From the NCBI GenBank assembly GCA_023417315.1, contig JAEZFW010000072.1, forward strand, positions 166,558 to 230,557: 64,000 bases of DNA, given 5' to 3'. Source of the DNA: Pseudomonadota bacterium. Lineage in GTDB: Bacteria > Pseudomonadota > Gammaproteobacteria > Steroidobacterales > Steroidobacteraceae. Positions 39,956 to 49,866 of the stretch are shown here, piece after piece. Made by a program: the position numbers and the translations under genes. How positions within the stretch are numbered: the stretch's first letter is position 1; every line of letters starts with the position of its first letter. Under the pieces are notes generated by a model, which was not told where the DNA came from, did no database searches, and saw nothing but the letters and a program-made list of their open reading frames with translations.

Positions 39956-42397
39956 TTAGGCGAACAGCTCGCTGACTTTCGCGCGACCGGATTGCTGGGC
40001 GATCATGAGCGCGAGGAATTCATCGGCACTCATGGCATCGCCGAACAGACGGCCTTGCGCGTAATGACAGCCGCGGTTGCGCAGCAGGGCGAGTTGCTCT
40101 TCGTTCTCGACACCTTCCGCCACGACCTCGACTTCCAGCGCCTTGCCCATGTCGATGATCGTGCGCACGATCGTCGCATCGTCGGCGTTGATCGCGGCGT
40201 CACGCACGAACGATTGATCGATCTTCAAGGTTCCGATCGGGAACTGCTGCAGAGCGCTCAGCGACGAGTACCCCGTGCCGAAATCATCGATCGATAAATG
40301 CAGACCCATCGCATACAGCTCGTCCAAGAGTTTGACCGTACGCACTGGGTCAACCATTAAGGTCGTCTCCGTGATCTCGAGCTCGAAGCTCGTCGGAGAG
40401 ACGCCGTGGCGACGGAACACGGCTTTGCAGCGAGGGATGAAGCTTGCTTGCCGCAGTTGCTTGAGCGAGAGGTTGATCGATACGCGGCCCGGATTCTGGA
40501 TCTTTTCAGTCCAGCGGCGGTAGTCGGCGCACACTCGGTTCAGGACCCACTCGCCGATGCCTAGGATCAACGTGGTTTCTTCCGCGAGCGGGATGAATTG
40601 CGACGGCGGAATATCGCCGTGCCCCGGCAACCGCCATCGCAGCAACGCTTCGGCGCCGACGATGCGACCATCGTGCAGGTCGACCTTCGGCTGATAGAAC
40701 ATCATGAGCTCATCGCGCTCGAGTGCCCGGCGCAGCTTGCTCTTCAACATCAGCCGTTCGACGGCCGCCGCATTCATCTCCGGCGAGTAGAACGCGAAGG
40801 TGTTGCCGCCGTTTTGTTTCGAGTGATACATCGCTGCATCCGCGTTACGGATGAGGTCGATTACGTTGTCTGCGTCCTTCGGGCAGAACGCGACGCCGAG
40901 GCTCGCGGTGAGGAACACTTCCTGTTGATCGACATAGTAGGCCTTGCACACTTCACCGAGCACCATGCGCGCGAGATTCGCCGCTTGAGCGCGCTCGTCC
41001 TCCGCCTCGGCGAAGCCCTCGATGAACAAGCCGAATTCATCGCCCGCCAAGCGGCCGACGACGGCTTCGCGCGGCAGAATGCGCGTGAGCCGCTCGCTCA
41101 ATACTTCTAGCGTGCGATCGCCGGCGGAGTGACCGAAGGTGTCGTTGATTTCTTTGAAACGATCCATGTCGAGATACAACAGGACGATGCTGCGATCGGC
41201 GCGGCGTGCGCGCGCGATGGCTTGTTGCAGCATGTGCTGGAACTGCATGCGGTTCGGCACTTTCGTGAGCGCGTCGTAGCGAGCGAGGTACCGAATCCTG
41301 CGTTCGGCGCGCTTACGATCCGTGATGTTGCGCACTACAAAGATCGTGCCCTGGAACTGCGGATCCTCCGCGGCGATCGGCGCACCGGAGAGCGAGACTG
41401 GAATCGTTTGACCTGCGCGGGTTGCAATCACGCTTTCGCGCGTCTCGACCCCTGCCGTTTGCATCGAGAACGATGCGCGCTCGCCCTCTGCGAGCAACGA
41501 TGCGAAATCACGGCCTTCGAGCTCTTGCTCGCTGTAGCCGAACAGGCGCACGGCTGCTTCGTTGATGCGTTTGATCGTGCCGTCCGGGTCCGTCACGAGC
41601 ACGGCATCGTTCATGCTGTTCAGAACGGTGGTCAGGTAGTTCTTCGTGATCGTCGTCTGCTGCAAGCTCTGACGCATGCGATCGAGCGCCAGCTCGAGAT
41701 CGGCAATCTCATCGTTACTCGTCACTTGGTGCGGGCGGGTGTAGTCGCCTTCGCCGATGCGTTCGGCTGAACGAATGAGCTCGACGATCGGCCGCTCGAG
41801 CCGGCGTGCGAGAAGCCACGCGACCCCACCGAGCAGCGCAGTAATGAGTCCACCAGCGACGGCGATGATCCACACCCAGATGTGAAAATCGGCTCGCTCG
41901 CCGCGCTCGAGTTGCGCCCGCAGCGCGCGGCCGGAGGCGAGCAGTCCAGGTCTGCCAACCGTGATCTCGATCGAGCCTACTGCTTGCAGCGCGCCGAGAT
42001 CACGTTTGACGGTTCGCTTCTCGGCGTCAGCGAGCGTGCGACTCCATACGTCTGCACGAGCACGTTCGACGGCGACACTGCCATCTTGTTCGTACACGGT
42101 GACGGAGACGACCGCAGGATTTTCGAGCAGTGCATCGGCGATACGCTCGATCGTGGCCGTTTCATCGAAGCTCAAGGCGCCTTCGAGCGCCGCCGCGTTC
42201 GCGGCTGCGAGATCGCTTGCGAGTAGCTCGAGCCGACCGGATTCGGAGGCAAGAAAGGAGCGTTCGCCTTGCACGCCGCGAGTCGCGACGGACTTGCGAT
42301 ACTCGACATACTCGAGCGCGAACAAAGTCGCAGAGATGCAGAGTCCCGCGACGACCGCAATCGAAATCAGTTTGTATTTGAGGCCGCGCGATTTCAC
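39956..42397 (-). CDS. Membrane PAS-GGDEF-EAL protein (c-di-GMP turnover)
   Basis: A protein of about 813 aa. It has an N-terminal transmembrane helix, a CHASE8-like periplasmic sensor, a second helix (WVWIIAVAGGLITALLGGVAW), HAMP, PAS (MNDAVLVTDPDGTIKRINEA), GGDEF and EAL domains. The cyclase motif is AGDEF, a tolerated variant. EAL phosphodiesterase residues AEALLRW, DDFGTGYSSL and EGVENEEQ are all present, so the EAL domain is likely active; net activity cannot be predicted. GTG 42397 has GGAG six bases upstream and is preferred over TTG 42427. Confidence 0.88.
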   Translation of the reverse strand: MKSRGLKYKLISIAVVAGLCISATLFALEYVEYRKSVATRGVQGERSFLASESGRLELLASDLAAANAAALEGALSFDETATIERIADALLENPAVVSVTVYEQDGSVAVERARADVWSRTLADAEKRTVKRDLGALQAVGSIEITVGRPGLLASGRALRAQLERGERADFHIWVWIIAVAGGLITALLGGVAWLLARRLERPIVELIRSAERIGEGDYTRPHQVTSNDEIADLELALDRMRQSLQQTTITKNYLTTVLNSMNDAVLVTDPDGTIKRINEAAVRLFGYSEQELEGRDFASLLAEGERASFSMQTAGVETRESVIATRAGQTIPVSLSGAPIAAEDPQFQGTIFVVRNITDRKRAERRIRYLARYDALTKVPNRMQFQHMLQQAIARARRADRSIVLLYLDMDRFKEINDTFGHSAGDRTLEVLSERLTRILPREAVVGRLAGDEFGLFIEGFAEAEDERAQAANLARMVLGEVCKAYYVDQQEVFLTASLGVAFCPKDADNVIDLIRNADAAMYHSKQNGGNTFAFYSPEMNAAAVERLMLKSKLRRALERDELMMFYQPKVDLHDGRIVGAEALLRWRLPGHGDIPPSQFIPLAEETTLILGIGEWVLNRVCADYRRWTEKIQNPGRVSINLSLKQLRQASFIPRCKAVFRRHGVSPTSFELEITETTLMVDPVRTVKLLDELYAMGLHLSIDDFGTGYSSLSALQQFPIGTLKIDQSFVRDAAINADDATIVRTIIDMGKALEVEVVAEGVENEEQLALLRNRGCHYAQGRLFGDAMSADEFLALMIAQQSGRAKVSELFA

Positions 42398-42648
42398 CGC
42401 ATACTCCGCGGCGTGTTCTTGGGACAACGTCGAGCCGCCCCAGTCTCAACGCTGCGATTTATTCTAGGCACGTTCGATCCGTCGCGATGCATGTCTCGAG
42501 CGACGCGCCGACTTGCGGCTGGTTGCACCGATCCGACCACGAGATGATACCCGTGTTTTCTGTGCAAAAGCTCAAGCACTCGATGTCGGGTTTTTTGACA
42601 TACTGTTTCATAGGCATCCACGCGAACGATTCCAAGGCCCCCGCTTAG

Positions 42649-43344
42649 ATGAACGAACTCGAATTGACCGGACGCGCTCGCACTCACGTCATCGACTTGA
42701 GTGCGCCGGCATGCACGCTCCACTACGAGGTGGTCGCGGCACTACTCGCCATGCGCGATGCTGCGGCCGTTGACGGGATCGACTTACAGGTTCGCTCGAG
42801 CTTTCGCGACTTCGATACGCAGCTTGCAATCTGGAACAACAAATGGCGCGGCGCGCGCCCCTTGTACGATCGGTCGGGCAAGCTCATGCAGCGTGAGCAA
42901 CTGGATGATTCTCAAGCCGTCGACGCCATTCTGTGGTGGTCTGCCCTCCCAGGCGGAAGTCGGCACCATTGGGGAAGCGATGTCGACTTGATCGACGCTG
43001 CTGCGGTTCCGCCGGGATTCAAGGTAGAGCTCTTGCCAGCGGAGTACGCGCAAGGCGGTGTGTTCGAAAAGCTGACGCTTTGGCTCGATCGTCGGATGCA
43101 CGAGTTCGGATTCTTTCGGCCGTATCGGACGGATCGCGGCGGTGTGAGCCCGGAGCCATGGCATTTGAGCTACGCACCCGTGTCCTTGCCGGCTTTGGAA
43201 TCGTTGAGCCTATCTTTGCTGCGTCACGTGCTCGAAGCGAGCGAGATTGCGGGCAAACCGCAGGTGCTTGCGCGTCTGCCGGAGATCTACACGCGCTACC
43301 TGCTTTCGATTGACGCGCCAGCGAGAGCGCCTCGGTTCACCTGA
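42649..43344 (+). CDS. M15/VanY-type D-alanyl-D-alanine carboxypeptidase-like protein
   Basis: The 231-aa product shows the zinc-peptidase motifs of the LAS superfamily: SRHHWGSDVDL for the first His/Asp ligands and EPWHLSY for the catalytic Glu and last His. It should trim peptidoglycan or related peptides. No signal peptide is apparent. It may therefore act in the cytoplasm on recycled muropeptides, or the true start may differ. No clear SD precedes ATG 42649. Confidence 0.85.
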   Translation: MNELELTGRARTHVIDLSAPACTLHYEVVAALLAMRDAAAVDGIDLQVRSSFRDFDTQLAIWNNKWRGARPLYDRSGKLMQREQLDDSQAVDAILWWSALPGGSRHHWGSDVDLIDAAAVPPGFKVELLPAEYAQGGVFEKLTLWLDRRMHEFGFFRPYRTDRGGVSPEPWHLSYAPVSLPALESLSLSLLRHVLEASEIAGKPQVLARLPEIYTRYLLSIDAPARAPRFT

Positions 43345-43360
43345 TGCACTGAGCCAAAGC

Positions 43361-44188
43361 TCACCTGGTGCGTCGAGCGGCGAAGGGCAGGAGATGCTTC
43401 AGGAATAGCGTGGGTGCCCAACGCTTGATCGTCCAAATCAGACGCGCGGAACGGGGTAGGACGATGTGAGTTTTTCCCTTGCTTGCTGCGAGCAATAGAT
43501 CACGCGCGGCTTCCTCCGAGGTATAGCCCGCTTTGCGGATGAGCTCGGACGTGCGCTCGCGTGTTTCGTGCGGCCCGCGAAAAGATTCGAGTAGATTGCT
43601 TTCGAAGAACGTGGGCATGACGACGCTCACCTGCGTTCCGATCTCGCGCAACTCCCCCATGAGGGACTCGCTGACGGAAAGCACCGCCGCCTTCGTCGCG
43701 TTATAAGGGATCATGCCAGGCACGGAGCCGAACGCGGCCGCGCTCGAGATGTTGATCATGAGTCCCGTCCCGTTTCGCTGCAGATGGGGGATCGCCGCGC
43801 GACAACCGTGAATCACGCCCATCAGATTCGTATCGATCGCTGCGCGCCAATCCTCCAGAGGCACTTCCATGAGCGAGCCAGCGGTGGCGATACCGGCATT
43901 GTTGATCATGACGTCGAGCCCATCGTTCGAGCCAGCGAACGAGTTGACGGCGACGGTAAGCTCGTCGGCGTGCGTGACATCGCCTGGGTATGCCAGCACG
44001 GCGATTCCAGAGCCGGAGAGATCTGCCTCTACGGACGCGAGCCGCTCCAAGTTGCAGTCGAAGAGACCTAAGGACCAGCCGTTGGCTGCAAGCACCCGAG
44101 CAGCTGCGAGTCCGAGCCCGCTTCCGGCGCCAGTGATGAAGGCGCGTTTGCGCGCAAAGCGGGCATTGAGCGCATTCAGCTTCGTCAC
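43361..44188 (-). CDS. Short-chain dehydrogenase/reductase
   Basis: A product of about 275 aa. NAD(P)-binding TGAGSGLGLAAARVL, NNAG motif (MINNAGIAT), catalytic Ser in INISSAAAFGS and the YNATK active-site pair mark a classical SDR. It reduces or oxidises an alcohol/ketone; the substrate is unknown. No ATG exists at the N-terminus; GTG 44188 gives the usual short lead (TKLNALNARFARKRAFITG). The gene follows the MgtC/DUF4010 gene by 35 bases on the same strand. The long frame further upstream is antisense-like noise within that gene. Confidence 0.85.
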   Translation of the reverse strand: MTKLNALNARFARKRAFITGAGSGLGLAAARVLAANGWSLGLFDCNLERLASVEADLSGSGIAVLAYPGDVTHADELTVAVNSFAGSNDGLDVMINNAGIATAGSLMEVPLEDWRAAIDTNLMGVIHGCRAAIPHLQRNGTGLMINISSAAAFGSVPGMIPYNATKAAVLSVSESLMGELREIGTQVSVVMPTFFESNLLESFRGPHETRERTSELIRKAGYTSEEAARDLLLAASKGKTHIVLPRSARLIWTIKRWAPTLFLKHLLPFAARRTR

Positions 44189-44223
44189 GATATTCGTCGC
44201 ATGCGGTAATTTGAGAGGTTCAT

Positions 44224-45474
44224 TCAGAAGAGTCTTGCCACGAACCAGCCAGCCCAAGCGCCCACGACCATCAGCGCGAGGCCGGGCAGCAGCTCGAATG
44301 CATATTTTCGATGACCCATCGAGAATGCGACGACCGATTTGCTCACGGCATTGGTCGTGAAGGCCACCAGAATTGCGATTGTTGCGAACTGAGTCGAGGC
44401 CCGCTCGCTCTGTGCCAGCGTGGCAGCCGAGATGGCGGCAGCATGCGTGTCGCTGAAGCCCGCAAGGCCGCTGGCAATGATGAGACCTCGGTCGCCCAAC
44501 CAATGCGTCGCCGCGGCGGAGACGAGGAGCGCGAGTCCGACAACGAGCATGAACAACAACGCCGTTTTTGGATCGAAGGGACGCCCCGGCGGAGGATCGC
44601 GATCTTCGAGCTCGCGCGCGCTTCTCCAAGCGAAGAGTCCGGCGTAACCGAACGCTGCGATTCCGGCAACGATCAGCGAAAAGATGAGCTCTCGTAGCAC
44701 GGCCGGACTGACTAGACCGATCACGATCGCCAATTGCAGGACCGTGGCGACGGAAGATGCCGCCGCGCCGGCCACGGCGCCCGCGTGGAGCTCCGGATGC
44801 TTGCGCGTGCGCGAGCCCATCGCGCCGATCGTCGCGGTGCTCGAGACGAAGCCGGCAAACAACCCCGCCAAGGGCAAGCCCACGCGAGCGCCGAGCACGC
44901 GTAGCGCGATGTAACCGAGCGCATTGATCGCCATGATCAAGACGACCAGAAGCCACAGTTGCCGCAGGCTCACGATTCCGAGCGGATCGATCGGCTCGGC
45001 TGGAGTGAGAGGCAAGATGATGAGTGCTGCCGCCGCGAGCATCAGACCGTCGCGCACCTCATCGTCCGTGAGGACGTTGTGAACCCAATCGTGCAGGCGT
45101 GTGCGCGCCGCGAGCACGATCGTCATCACTACAGCGAGCGCTGCGGCCAAGTGGCGCTCGCGCATGGCAAGCGCGCCTAGGAGCAGCGTGCTGAGTAGCG
45201 CGATTTCGGTCGTGAGCCCCGGATCGTGCTCGCGACTACTGCGATATCCGACGGCAACGAAGATTCCGAGGATGAGCGCGAACACGGCGAAGAGCGCCAC
45301 GCCGCCAAGATGAAAGCTGATCGCGCCCGTGAGCGAGACGATCGTGAACGTGCGCAGCCCTGCGACCTCGCGGTGCGGGCCTTTGCCTTTGCTTCGCTCG
45401 CGCTCGATGCCGACCAGCATGCCGAGTGCGAACGCGACCGCAAGCCCGAGCAGCGCTTCTTTATCGAAGGACAT
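44224..45474 (-). CDS. MgtC/SapB plus DUF4010 membrane protein
   Basis: A product of about 416 aa with ten or more helices. The MgtC/SapB N-domain has LGMLVGIERERSKG and LRTFTIVSLTGAISF; DUF4010 follows (LIILPLTPAEPIDPLG, GLAGFSDTHAAAIS). It is probably an inner-membrane channel or transporter for a cation or small solute. ATG 45474 opens directly into the first helix; TTG 45498 is the alternative. Confidence 0.85.
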   Translation of the reverse strand: MSFDKEALLGLAVAFALGMLVGIERERSKGKGPHREVAGLRTFTIVSLTGAISFHLGGVALFAVFALILGIFVAVGYRSSREHDPGLTTEIALLSTLLLGALAMRERHLAAALAVVMTIVLAARTRLHDWVHNVLTDDEVRDGLMLAAAALIILPLTPAEPIDPLGIVSLRQLWLLVVLIMAINALGYIALRVLGARVGLPLAGLFAGFVSSTATIGAMGSRTRKHPELHAGAVAGAAASSVATVLQLAIVIGLVSPAVLRELIFSLIVAGIAAFGYAGLFAWRSARELEDRDPPPGRPFDPKTALLFMLVVGLALLVSAAATHWLGDRGLIIASGLAGFSDTHAAAISAATLAQSERASTQFATIAILVAFTTNAVSKSVVAFSMGHRKYAFELLPGLALMVVGAWAGWFVARLF

Positions 45475-45547
45475 GGGTGGAGCAGCAACCGACGACAAAC
45501 ATCCGCCTAGATTAACCTGGCAGATGGGTGCGAACCCAACGGGTCGC

Positions 45548-46543
45548 TCAAGCCTTCCAGACTTGCTTCAGTCGGCCAATGACGAGGGAGCGGATGTTCT
45601 GAACCGGATTGCGTTCCCAAGTGAAGCAGGGCGGGTCGCGGCGGAGCATTGGCCAGCGACCGGTGCGCAGAATCTCACTCAAGTAATCGAGATTGCGCTG
45701 GATTGCTTCCATGTATGGATTGCGGCCGTTGAATAGCACTTCCAGATGTGAGTACACGGCTCCGAATTCGCCGTCCAGTCGCGTGCGTCGCACCTCTTCG
45801 ATGAACTCGGGCGTGTGGCGCAAGATGTCGAGCCCCGAGCTGAAGCGAACGGACGTGTTGCCGTTGCCATCGCTCGCCATCGCAACTCCGCCGAGCACGA
45901 ATTCCGGATAGAGCCGATCGCGGCACTTTTCGAGATAACACCGATCGGACATCTGGGCGATGAGATCGCCGGTTCCGATCAGATGGCCGAGCTTGCGATC
46001 GCGATGATCGTCGAGTCGAATCTGATCGAACTGCACTTCGTAGCCGGTGAAGTGCACGATCTTGGTCGCGACTGGGACCCACTCTGCCATCCCGATCGTC
46101 GGCAAGTAGCGGCCGATGAAGTTGGCGCTGCGGCTGACGTGACTCAATGTGAATTCAGCGCCATTCCGGTGGGTCTCGTCATCCGTTTGCCTAATGTAAC
46201 CTGCATCGTGAAACAGTGCTGTCACGACGCCCAGGATCGCGCGCTCCGGTCCGAGTCTTTCCTCCGCGATGTGCGTGCGCTCGTACGCGACGATCAAGCG
46301 TGCGACGGCGAGTGTACCGTCCAAGGAATGCTGCAGATCGTGATAGACGGTGTCGCAGCCGTAGTAACCCGGGAACTGACCGGTGAACAAGCGTTCGAAG
46401 TCGCGAAACGCCGAGTCGACGCGATCGAATGGGTAGTGCGGCCAGAGTTGCCTGAACAAATCGCAGACGGCGCGGCGTACGGCTTCCGCCGAACTCACCT
46501 GCACGGTGTTCGTCACGTCGTAGTCGCTGCGGCGGTATTGCAT
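45548..46543 (-). CDS. HD-domain phosphohydrolase-like protein
   Basis: The 331-aa soluble protein carries an HD metal-binding core. YHDLQHSLDG and VTALFHDAGYIRQTDDETHRNG supply the early His and the His-Asp pair, and a later His/Asp appears in KIVHFTGYE and GHLIGTGDLIAQM. This is the arrangement of HD/PDEase-like hydrolases of nucleotides or cyclic nucleotides. The true substrate is unknown. ATG 46543 is preferred; GTG 46576 is possible. A perfect CRP-type palindrome lies about 90 bases upstream. Confidence 0.82.
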   Translation of the reverse strand: MQYRRSDYDVTNTVQVSSAEAVRRAVCDLFRQLWPHYPFDRVDSAFRDFERLFTGQFPGYYGCDTVYHDLQHSLDGTLAVARLIVAYERTHIAEERLGPERAILGVVTALFHDAGYIRQTDDETHRNGAEFTLSHVSRSANFIGRYLPTIGMAEWVPVATKIVHFTGYEVQFDQIRLDDHRDRKLGHLIGTGDLIAQMSDRCYLEKCRDRLYPEFVLGGVAMASDGNGNTSVRFSSGLDILRHTPEFIEEVRRTRLDGEFGAVYSHLEVLFNGRNPYMEAIQRNLDYLSEILRTGRWPMLRRDPPCFTWERNPVQNIRSLVIGRLKQVWKA

Positions 46544-46631
46544 GGAGTGGATGCGCACAACATCAGTGCGCGACACCGGAGTCTAGCGACTTGGAGCGCG
46601 TTGTCTATGTCGGAAAAGCTGTCATTTGGCG

Positions 46632-46651
46632 AATGTGATGTGCATCACATT
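46632..46651. promoter_or_regulatory. CRP/Vfr-type binding site upstream of the HD gene
   Basis: AATGTGATGTGCATCACATT contains TGTGA-N6-TCACA with both half-sites perfect and the outer bases symmetrical. This is the CRP-family consensus. It lies about 90 bp upstream of the HD-domain start, a usual activator distance. It directly abuts a GTGATGGAG array, so chance origin from that array is possible. Confidence 0.5.
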
Positions 46652-46758
46652 CGAAGTGATGGAGGTGATGAGGGTAATGTAGGCGATGAAGGTTCTGAAC
46701 CGCGCAGCCGCACTCTGAGTCTCATCACTTAGATCACCTCCATCACCTGTATCACTCC
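46652..46758. repeat. Inverted GTGATGGAG 9-mer arrays
   Basis: The left arm 46652-46691 (GAAGTGATGGAGGTGATGAG...) faces the right arm 46721-46758 (...GATCACCTCCATCACCTGTA). Loop about 29 bases. The right arm supplies the last codons and stop of the M16 gene. Confidence 0.75.
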
Positions 46759-48179
46759 ATCGTCCAGCTTGGATCCGCCAGCTTCATCTCACGCAGCGGT
46801 CCGTACTTCTTGAGCGCATCTCTCAAGGTATCCGCTTTGCCGATGACGACGAGGAGCGCGCTATCGCTCTTTGGGAAGACCTCGCCGATCACCTTCTTGG
46901 TGTCCGCGAGCTGCACTGCACTCACGGCGTTTGCATAGTCATTGATATAGCGCGTGTCGAGTCCATATAGCTCGAGCGACGCAAGCTGAGACGCCCAATG
47001 GCCCGCGGTCTCGAAGCTCAGCGGAAATTGGCCGAGCACATACGTCTTGCTCGAGGTCAACATGGAGTCGTCGATCGCGCCTTCATGCAAGCGGTCGAGC
47101 GTCGCCAGCGCGAGGTCGATCGCCTCGATCGTGGTTTCCGTACGGGTGAAGGAAGTGACTTGGAAAGGTCCCGGTTGCGTACGACGATCGAAGCTCGATC
47201 GTGCGCCATAGCTCAGTCCGGTTCGAATGCGCAGCTCGGAGTTCAGCATCGAGGTGAAGCGACCGCCGAATAAAGTGTTGACGATGTCGATGCTCGCACG
47301 GCGCGGGTCGGACCGCGCAACGCCGACGTTACCGATCCAGAAATAGGACTGGACCGATTCGGGTGCATCGATGAGGAGCACCCGGCGTTGCTCGATCGAC
47401 CGAGCAGGAGCAATCTCGGCGAGCGGCTTGGCAGCCTTGCGCCACTTGGAGAGCGCTTGCGTCAGCGCGCGCTTCATCTCGCGCGAATTGAAGTCGCCTG
47501 CGACCGAAACGATCAAACGGTCGCCGCCCATGTGATCCGCGTAGAACTGCCGAACGTCGGCGGCAGTGATGTTCACGAGCGTCTGTTCGCTGCCGACGAC
47601 GGGATTGCCGTAAGCATGTGAACCGAACAGTGCTGCACTGCCGTAAATCGGTGTAAGGGCTGACAAGTCCGAATCCTTCGCTGCGCGAATGAACTCGATG
47701 CGACGAGCGCGCAAGGCCTGCAGCTCCGACTCCTCGAGGCGCGGGCGCTGCAGCATGTCCGTCAGGAGCTCGATCATCAGCTTGCTGTCGCGTGCGAGGA
47801 ACGATCCGGAGATCGAGATCGCTTCTGCCGAAGCATCGGTTTGGATTTGCCCGCCGACCGACGCGACTGCTTGTGCGAATCCCAAGGAATCGCGCTCCCC
47901 TGCACCTTTCTCCAATAAACCTGCAAGCAAACTCGCAAGTCCAAAACGATCCGGCGGATCGACGCGCGCGCCGCCGCGAATGCGCGCATCGAACGCGATG
48001 AGCGGCACATCATGGCGTTCCATCAACAGGAGTGTCGTTCCGTTATCGAGCTGCACGCGCTCGAATGGCGGGGTCGTGACACCTTCGGCGGCGGAGCAGA
48101 TCGTTGCGAAGAAGACGCAATGCGTTGCGAGCAGCGCGCGAAAGAAAAACGCAGGAGTCGAAAGTCCGCTCATGTTCAT
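46752..48179 (-). CDS. M16 peptidase-like subunit lacking the zinc motif
   Basis: A 475-aa exported protein (signal region ATHCVFFATICSAAEG) with the M16 fold. Where active members have HxxEH it reads LASLLAGLLEKGAG, so the zinc site is absent. The C-terminal R/Y signature is recognisable (SELRIRTGLSYGARSSF). It overlaps the active M16 gene by four bases and so probably forms the heterodimeric partner of that protease. Its ATG+TGA end lies in a repeat arm. Confidence 0.88.
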   Translation of the reverse strand: MNMSGLSTPAFFFRALLATHCVFFATICSAAEGVTTPPFERVQLDNGTTLLLMERHDVPLIAFDARIRGGARVDPPDRFGLASLLAGLLEKGAGERDSLGFAQAVASVGGQIQTDASAEAISISGSFLARDSKLMIELLTDMLQRPRLEESELQALRARRIEFIRAAKDSDLSALTPIYGSAALFGSHAYGNPVVGSEQTLVNITAADVRQFYADHMGGDRLIVSVAGDFNSREMKRALTQALSKWRKAAKPLAEIAPARSIEQRRVLLIDAPESVQSYFWIGNVGVARSDPRRASIDIVNTLFGGRFTSMLNSELRIRTGLSYGARSSFDRRTQPGPFQVTSFTRTETTIEAIDLALATLDRLHEGAIDDSMLTSSKTYVLGQFPLSFETAGHWASQLASLELYGLDTRYINDYANAVSAVQLADTKKVIGEVFPKSDSALLVVIGKADTLRDALKKYGPLREMKLADPSWTME

Positions 48180-49510
48180 TCTCCCTGCGTCGTCTTTGCG
48201 CTGGCGTTCGCAGCAAGTACACCGACGGTGCGATTCGTCTGGCGCAAGAGCTCCACGGCGGCCTTCTGAATTTCTTCTCGCGTTACAGCTTCGTACGCAC
48301 GCGGTGCATCGAACAGACGCTTATAGCCGCCGCGCAGGACCTCATATGTCCCTAGCGACTGCGCCTTGCCATTGATCGTGGTCATCGTGCGCCAGAAATC
48401 GGCGAGCGCTTGGTTTCGCGCACGGTCGAGCTCGGCTTGTGTGACGCCAGAAGTCATGACGCGCTCCAGCTCCGCATCGAATGCCGCTTGCGCACCGCGC
48501 GGATCGCCACCTGCAGGCAGCGCCAGGAAAAACCACATGATGCCTGGATCGAAACCGGCCTCGACTTGACTGTCCGCCGAGATCGCCACCTTCTGTTCTT
48601 CGACGAGTGCGCGGTGCAAGCGTGAAGCATCGCCATCGGTCAGAATGCGCGCGAGCAGCTCAAGCGCCGGCACGCGCGGATCCGAGCCGGCGACGCCGTG
48701 ATACGCAAATTGCAGCAGCGGCGTTTGCGCGTCAGCGACGATGTTCACGCGACGCTCGCCTTGCTGCTCGGGCTCCTTGGTGCGAATCGGATCGGGTGGC
48801 GGTTGCGAAGGAATCGGTTCGAAGTACTTGCGAGCAAGTGCGATCGTTTGCTTCGGATCCAGATTCCCGACGAGGATCAGCGTGCAGTTGTTTGGCGCGT
48901 AGTACCTCTTGAAGAAGGTCTTGAGGTCATCGAGCGTCCACGCCTCGATGTCCGAGGGCCAACCGATCGTGGGGTTGCTGTAAGGATGGGCAAGGTACGC
49001 GGTCGCCTGAACCTGCTCCGCAAGTCGCCCGAACTGGCTGTCATCGACGCTCAGCCTGCGCTCCGAATAGACCACACCGCGCTCGCTTTCGATCACCTTC
49101 GGATCGAATGCGAGATTCGTCAGCCGATCCGCTTCGAGCTCGAAGACGGTCTCGAGAGAGACGCTCGGCAACCAATTCTGGTAGACGGTGACATCGTTCG
49201 AGGTGAACGCGTTGTTACTCGCGCCGTTCGCTTCGAGCACGCGGTCGAACTCGCCTGGTGCGCGCGTGCTCGTGCCGTTGAACATCATGTGCTCGAAGAA
49301 GTGTGCAAGCCCCGTAATGCCGGGGACTTCGTTGCGGCTGCCGACGCGCACCCAGTTGTACATCGCGACGTTGGGAATATCGCGGTCGGGCCAGACGATC
49401 ACTTGCATACCGTTTGCGAGCGTGACCGCGTGGATATCCTTCTCGCCAGGTACCTGTGCATTGGCAGCGGAGGCGATCGCGATCAGACCGAAACTCAATC
49501 TGCGCAACAT
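48176..49510 (-). CDS. Zinc-dependent M16 peptidase
   Basis: The 444-aa exported protein starts at ATG 49510, with GAGGG upstream and signal peptide LRRLSFGLIAIASAANA. The active motif HxxEH is present in GLAHFFEHMMFNG, and the downstream Glu of the third ligand appears in VIESERGVVYSER. It should degrade small peptides in the periplasm together with the downstream non-catalytic partner, as in other bacterial PqqL/PmpA-PmpB-like pairs. Confidence 0.9.
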   Translation of the reverse strand: MLRRLSFGLIAIASAANAQVPGEKDIHAVTLANGMQVIVWPDRDIPNVAMYNWVRVGSRNEVPGITGLAHFFEHMMFNGTSTRAPGEFDRVLEANGASNNAFTSNDVTVYQNWLPSVSLETVFELEADRLTNLAFDPKVIESERGVVYSERRLSVDDSQFGRLAEQVQATAYLAHPYSNPTIGWPSDIEAWTLDDLKTFFKRYYAPNNCTLILVGNLDPKQTIALARKYFEPIPSQPPPDPIRTKEPEQQGERRVNIVADAQTPLLQFAYHGVAGSDPRVPALELLARILTDGDASRLHRALVEEQKVAISADSQVEAGFDPGIMWFFLALPAGGDPRGAQAAFDAELERVMTSGVTQAELDRARNQALADFWRTMTTINGKAQSLGTYEVLRGGYKRLFDAPRAYEAVTREEIQKAAVELLRQTNRTVGVLAANASAKTTQGE

Positions 49511-49866
49511 AGGCGTTACCCTCGATGTAGTACCGATCATCATAGCGGGTGCGTGGGCGGAAAGGCTGCGTTCCTCGCCTGGGAGAGCTGTCGCTGGAAG
49601 GGCGTCGTTGCGCCGAGAGGGCTATCGCTGGACAGAAGAAGAACATGGCGACGCCAACCACGCGATGGCGTCGAGCGTTCGAAAGCCTCCGCGGTGTCCG
49701 ATGGTGCCGTTCTGACTAGCGCGAGCTCTCTAGGCGAGGAACGCAGCCCCTTCCAGCGTCAGCTTGCTAGGTGCAGCCTTCCGCCGAAAAAAAAACCGCC
49801 GCCAAGCGGGGAAGGACGCAAGGCGGCGGGAACGCGTGCTTGAGGCACGCGCATCGGGGATTGGAA
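49511..49866. other. 356-bp gap with a minus-strand terminator
   Basis: No gene is seen. Apart from the terminator at 49787-49829 the stretch looks unstructured. It should hold the promoter of the M16 operon. Confidence 0.5.
49787..49829 (-). terminator. Intrinsic terminator downstream of the small protein gene
   Basis: Read on the minus strand, CCGCCGCC (49829-49822) pairs with GGCGGCGG (49803-49796) and is followed by nine T residues (49795-49787). It lies 38 bases after the stop of the gene at 49867. Confidence 0.8.
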
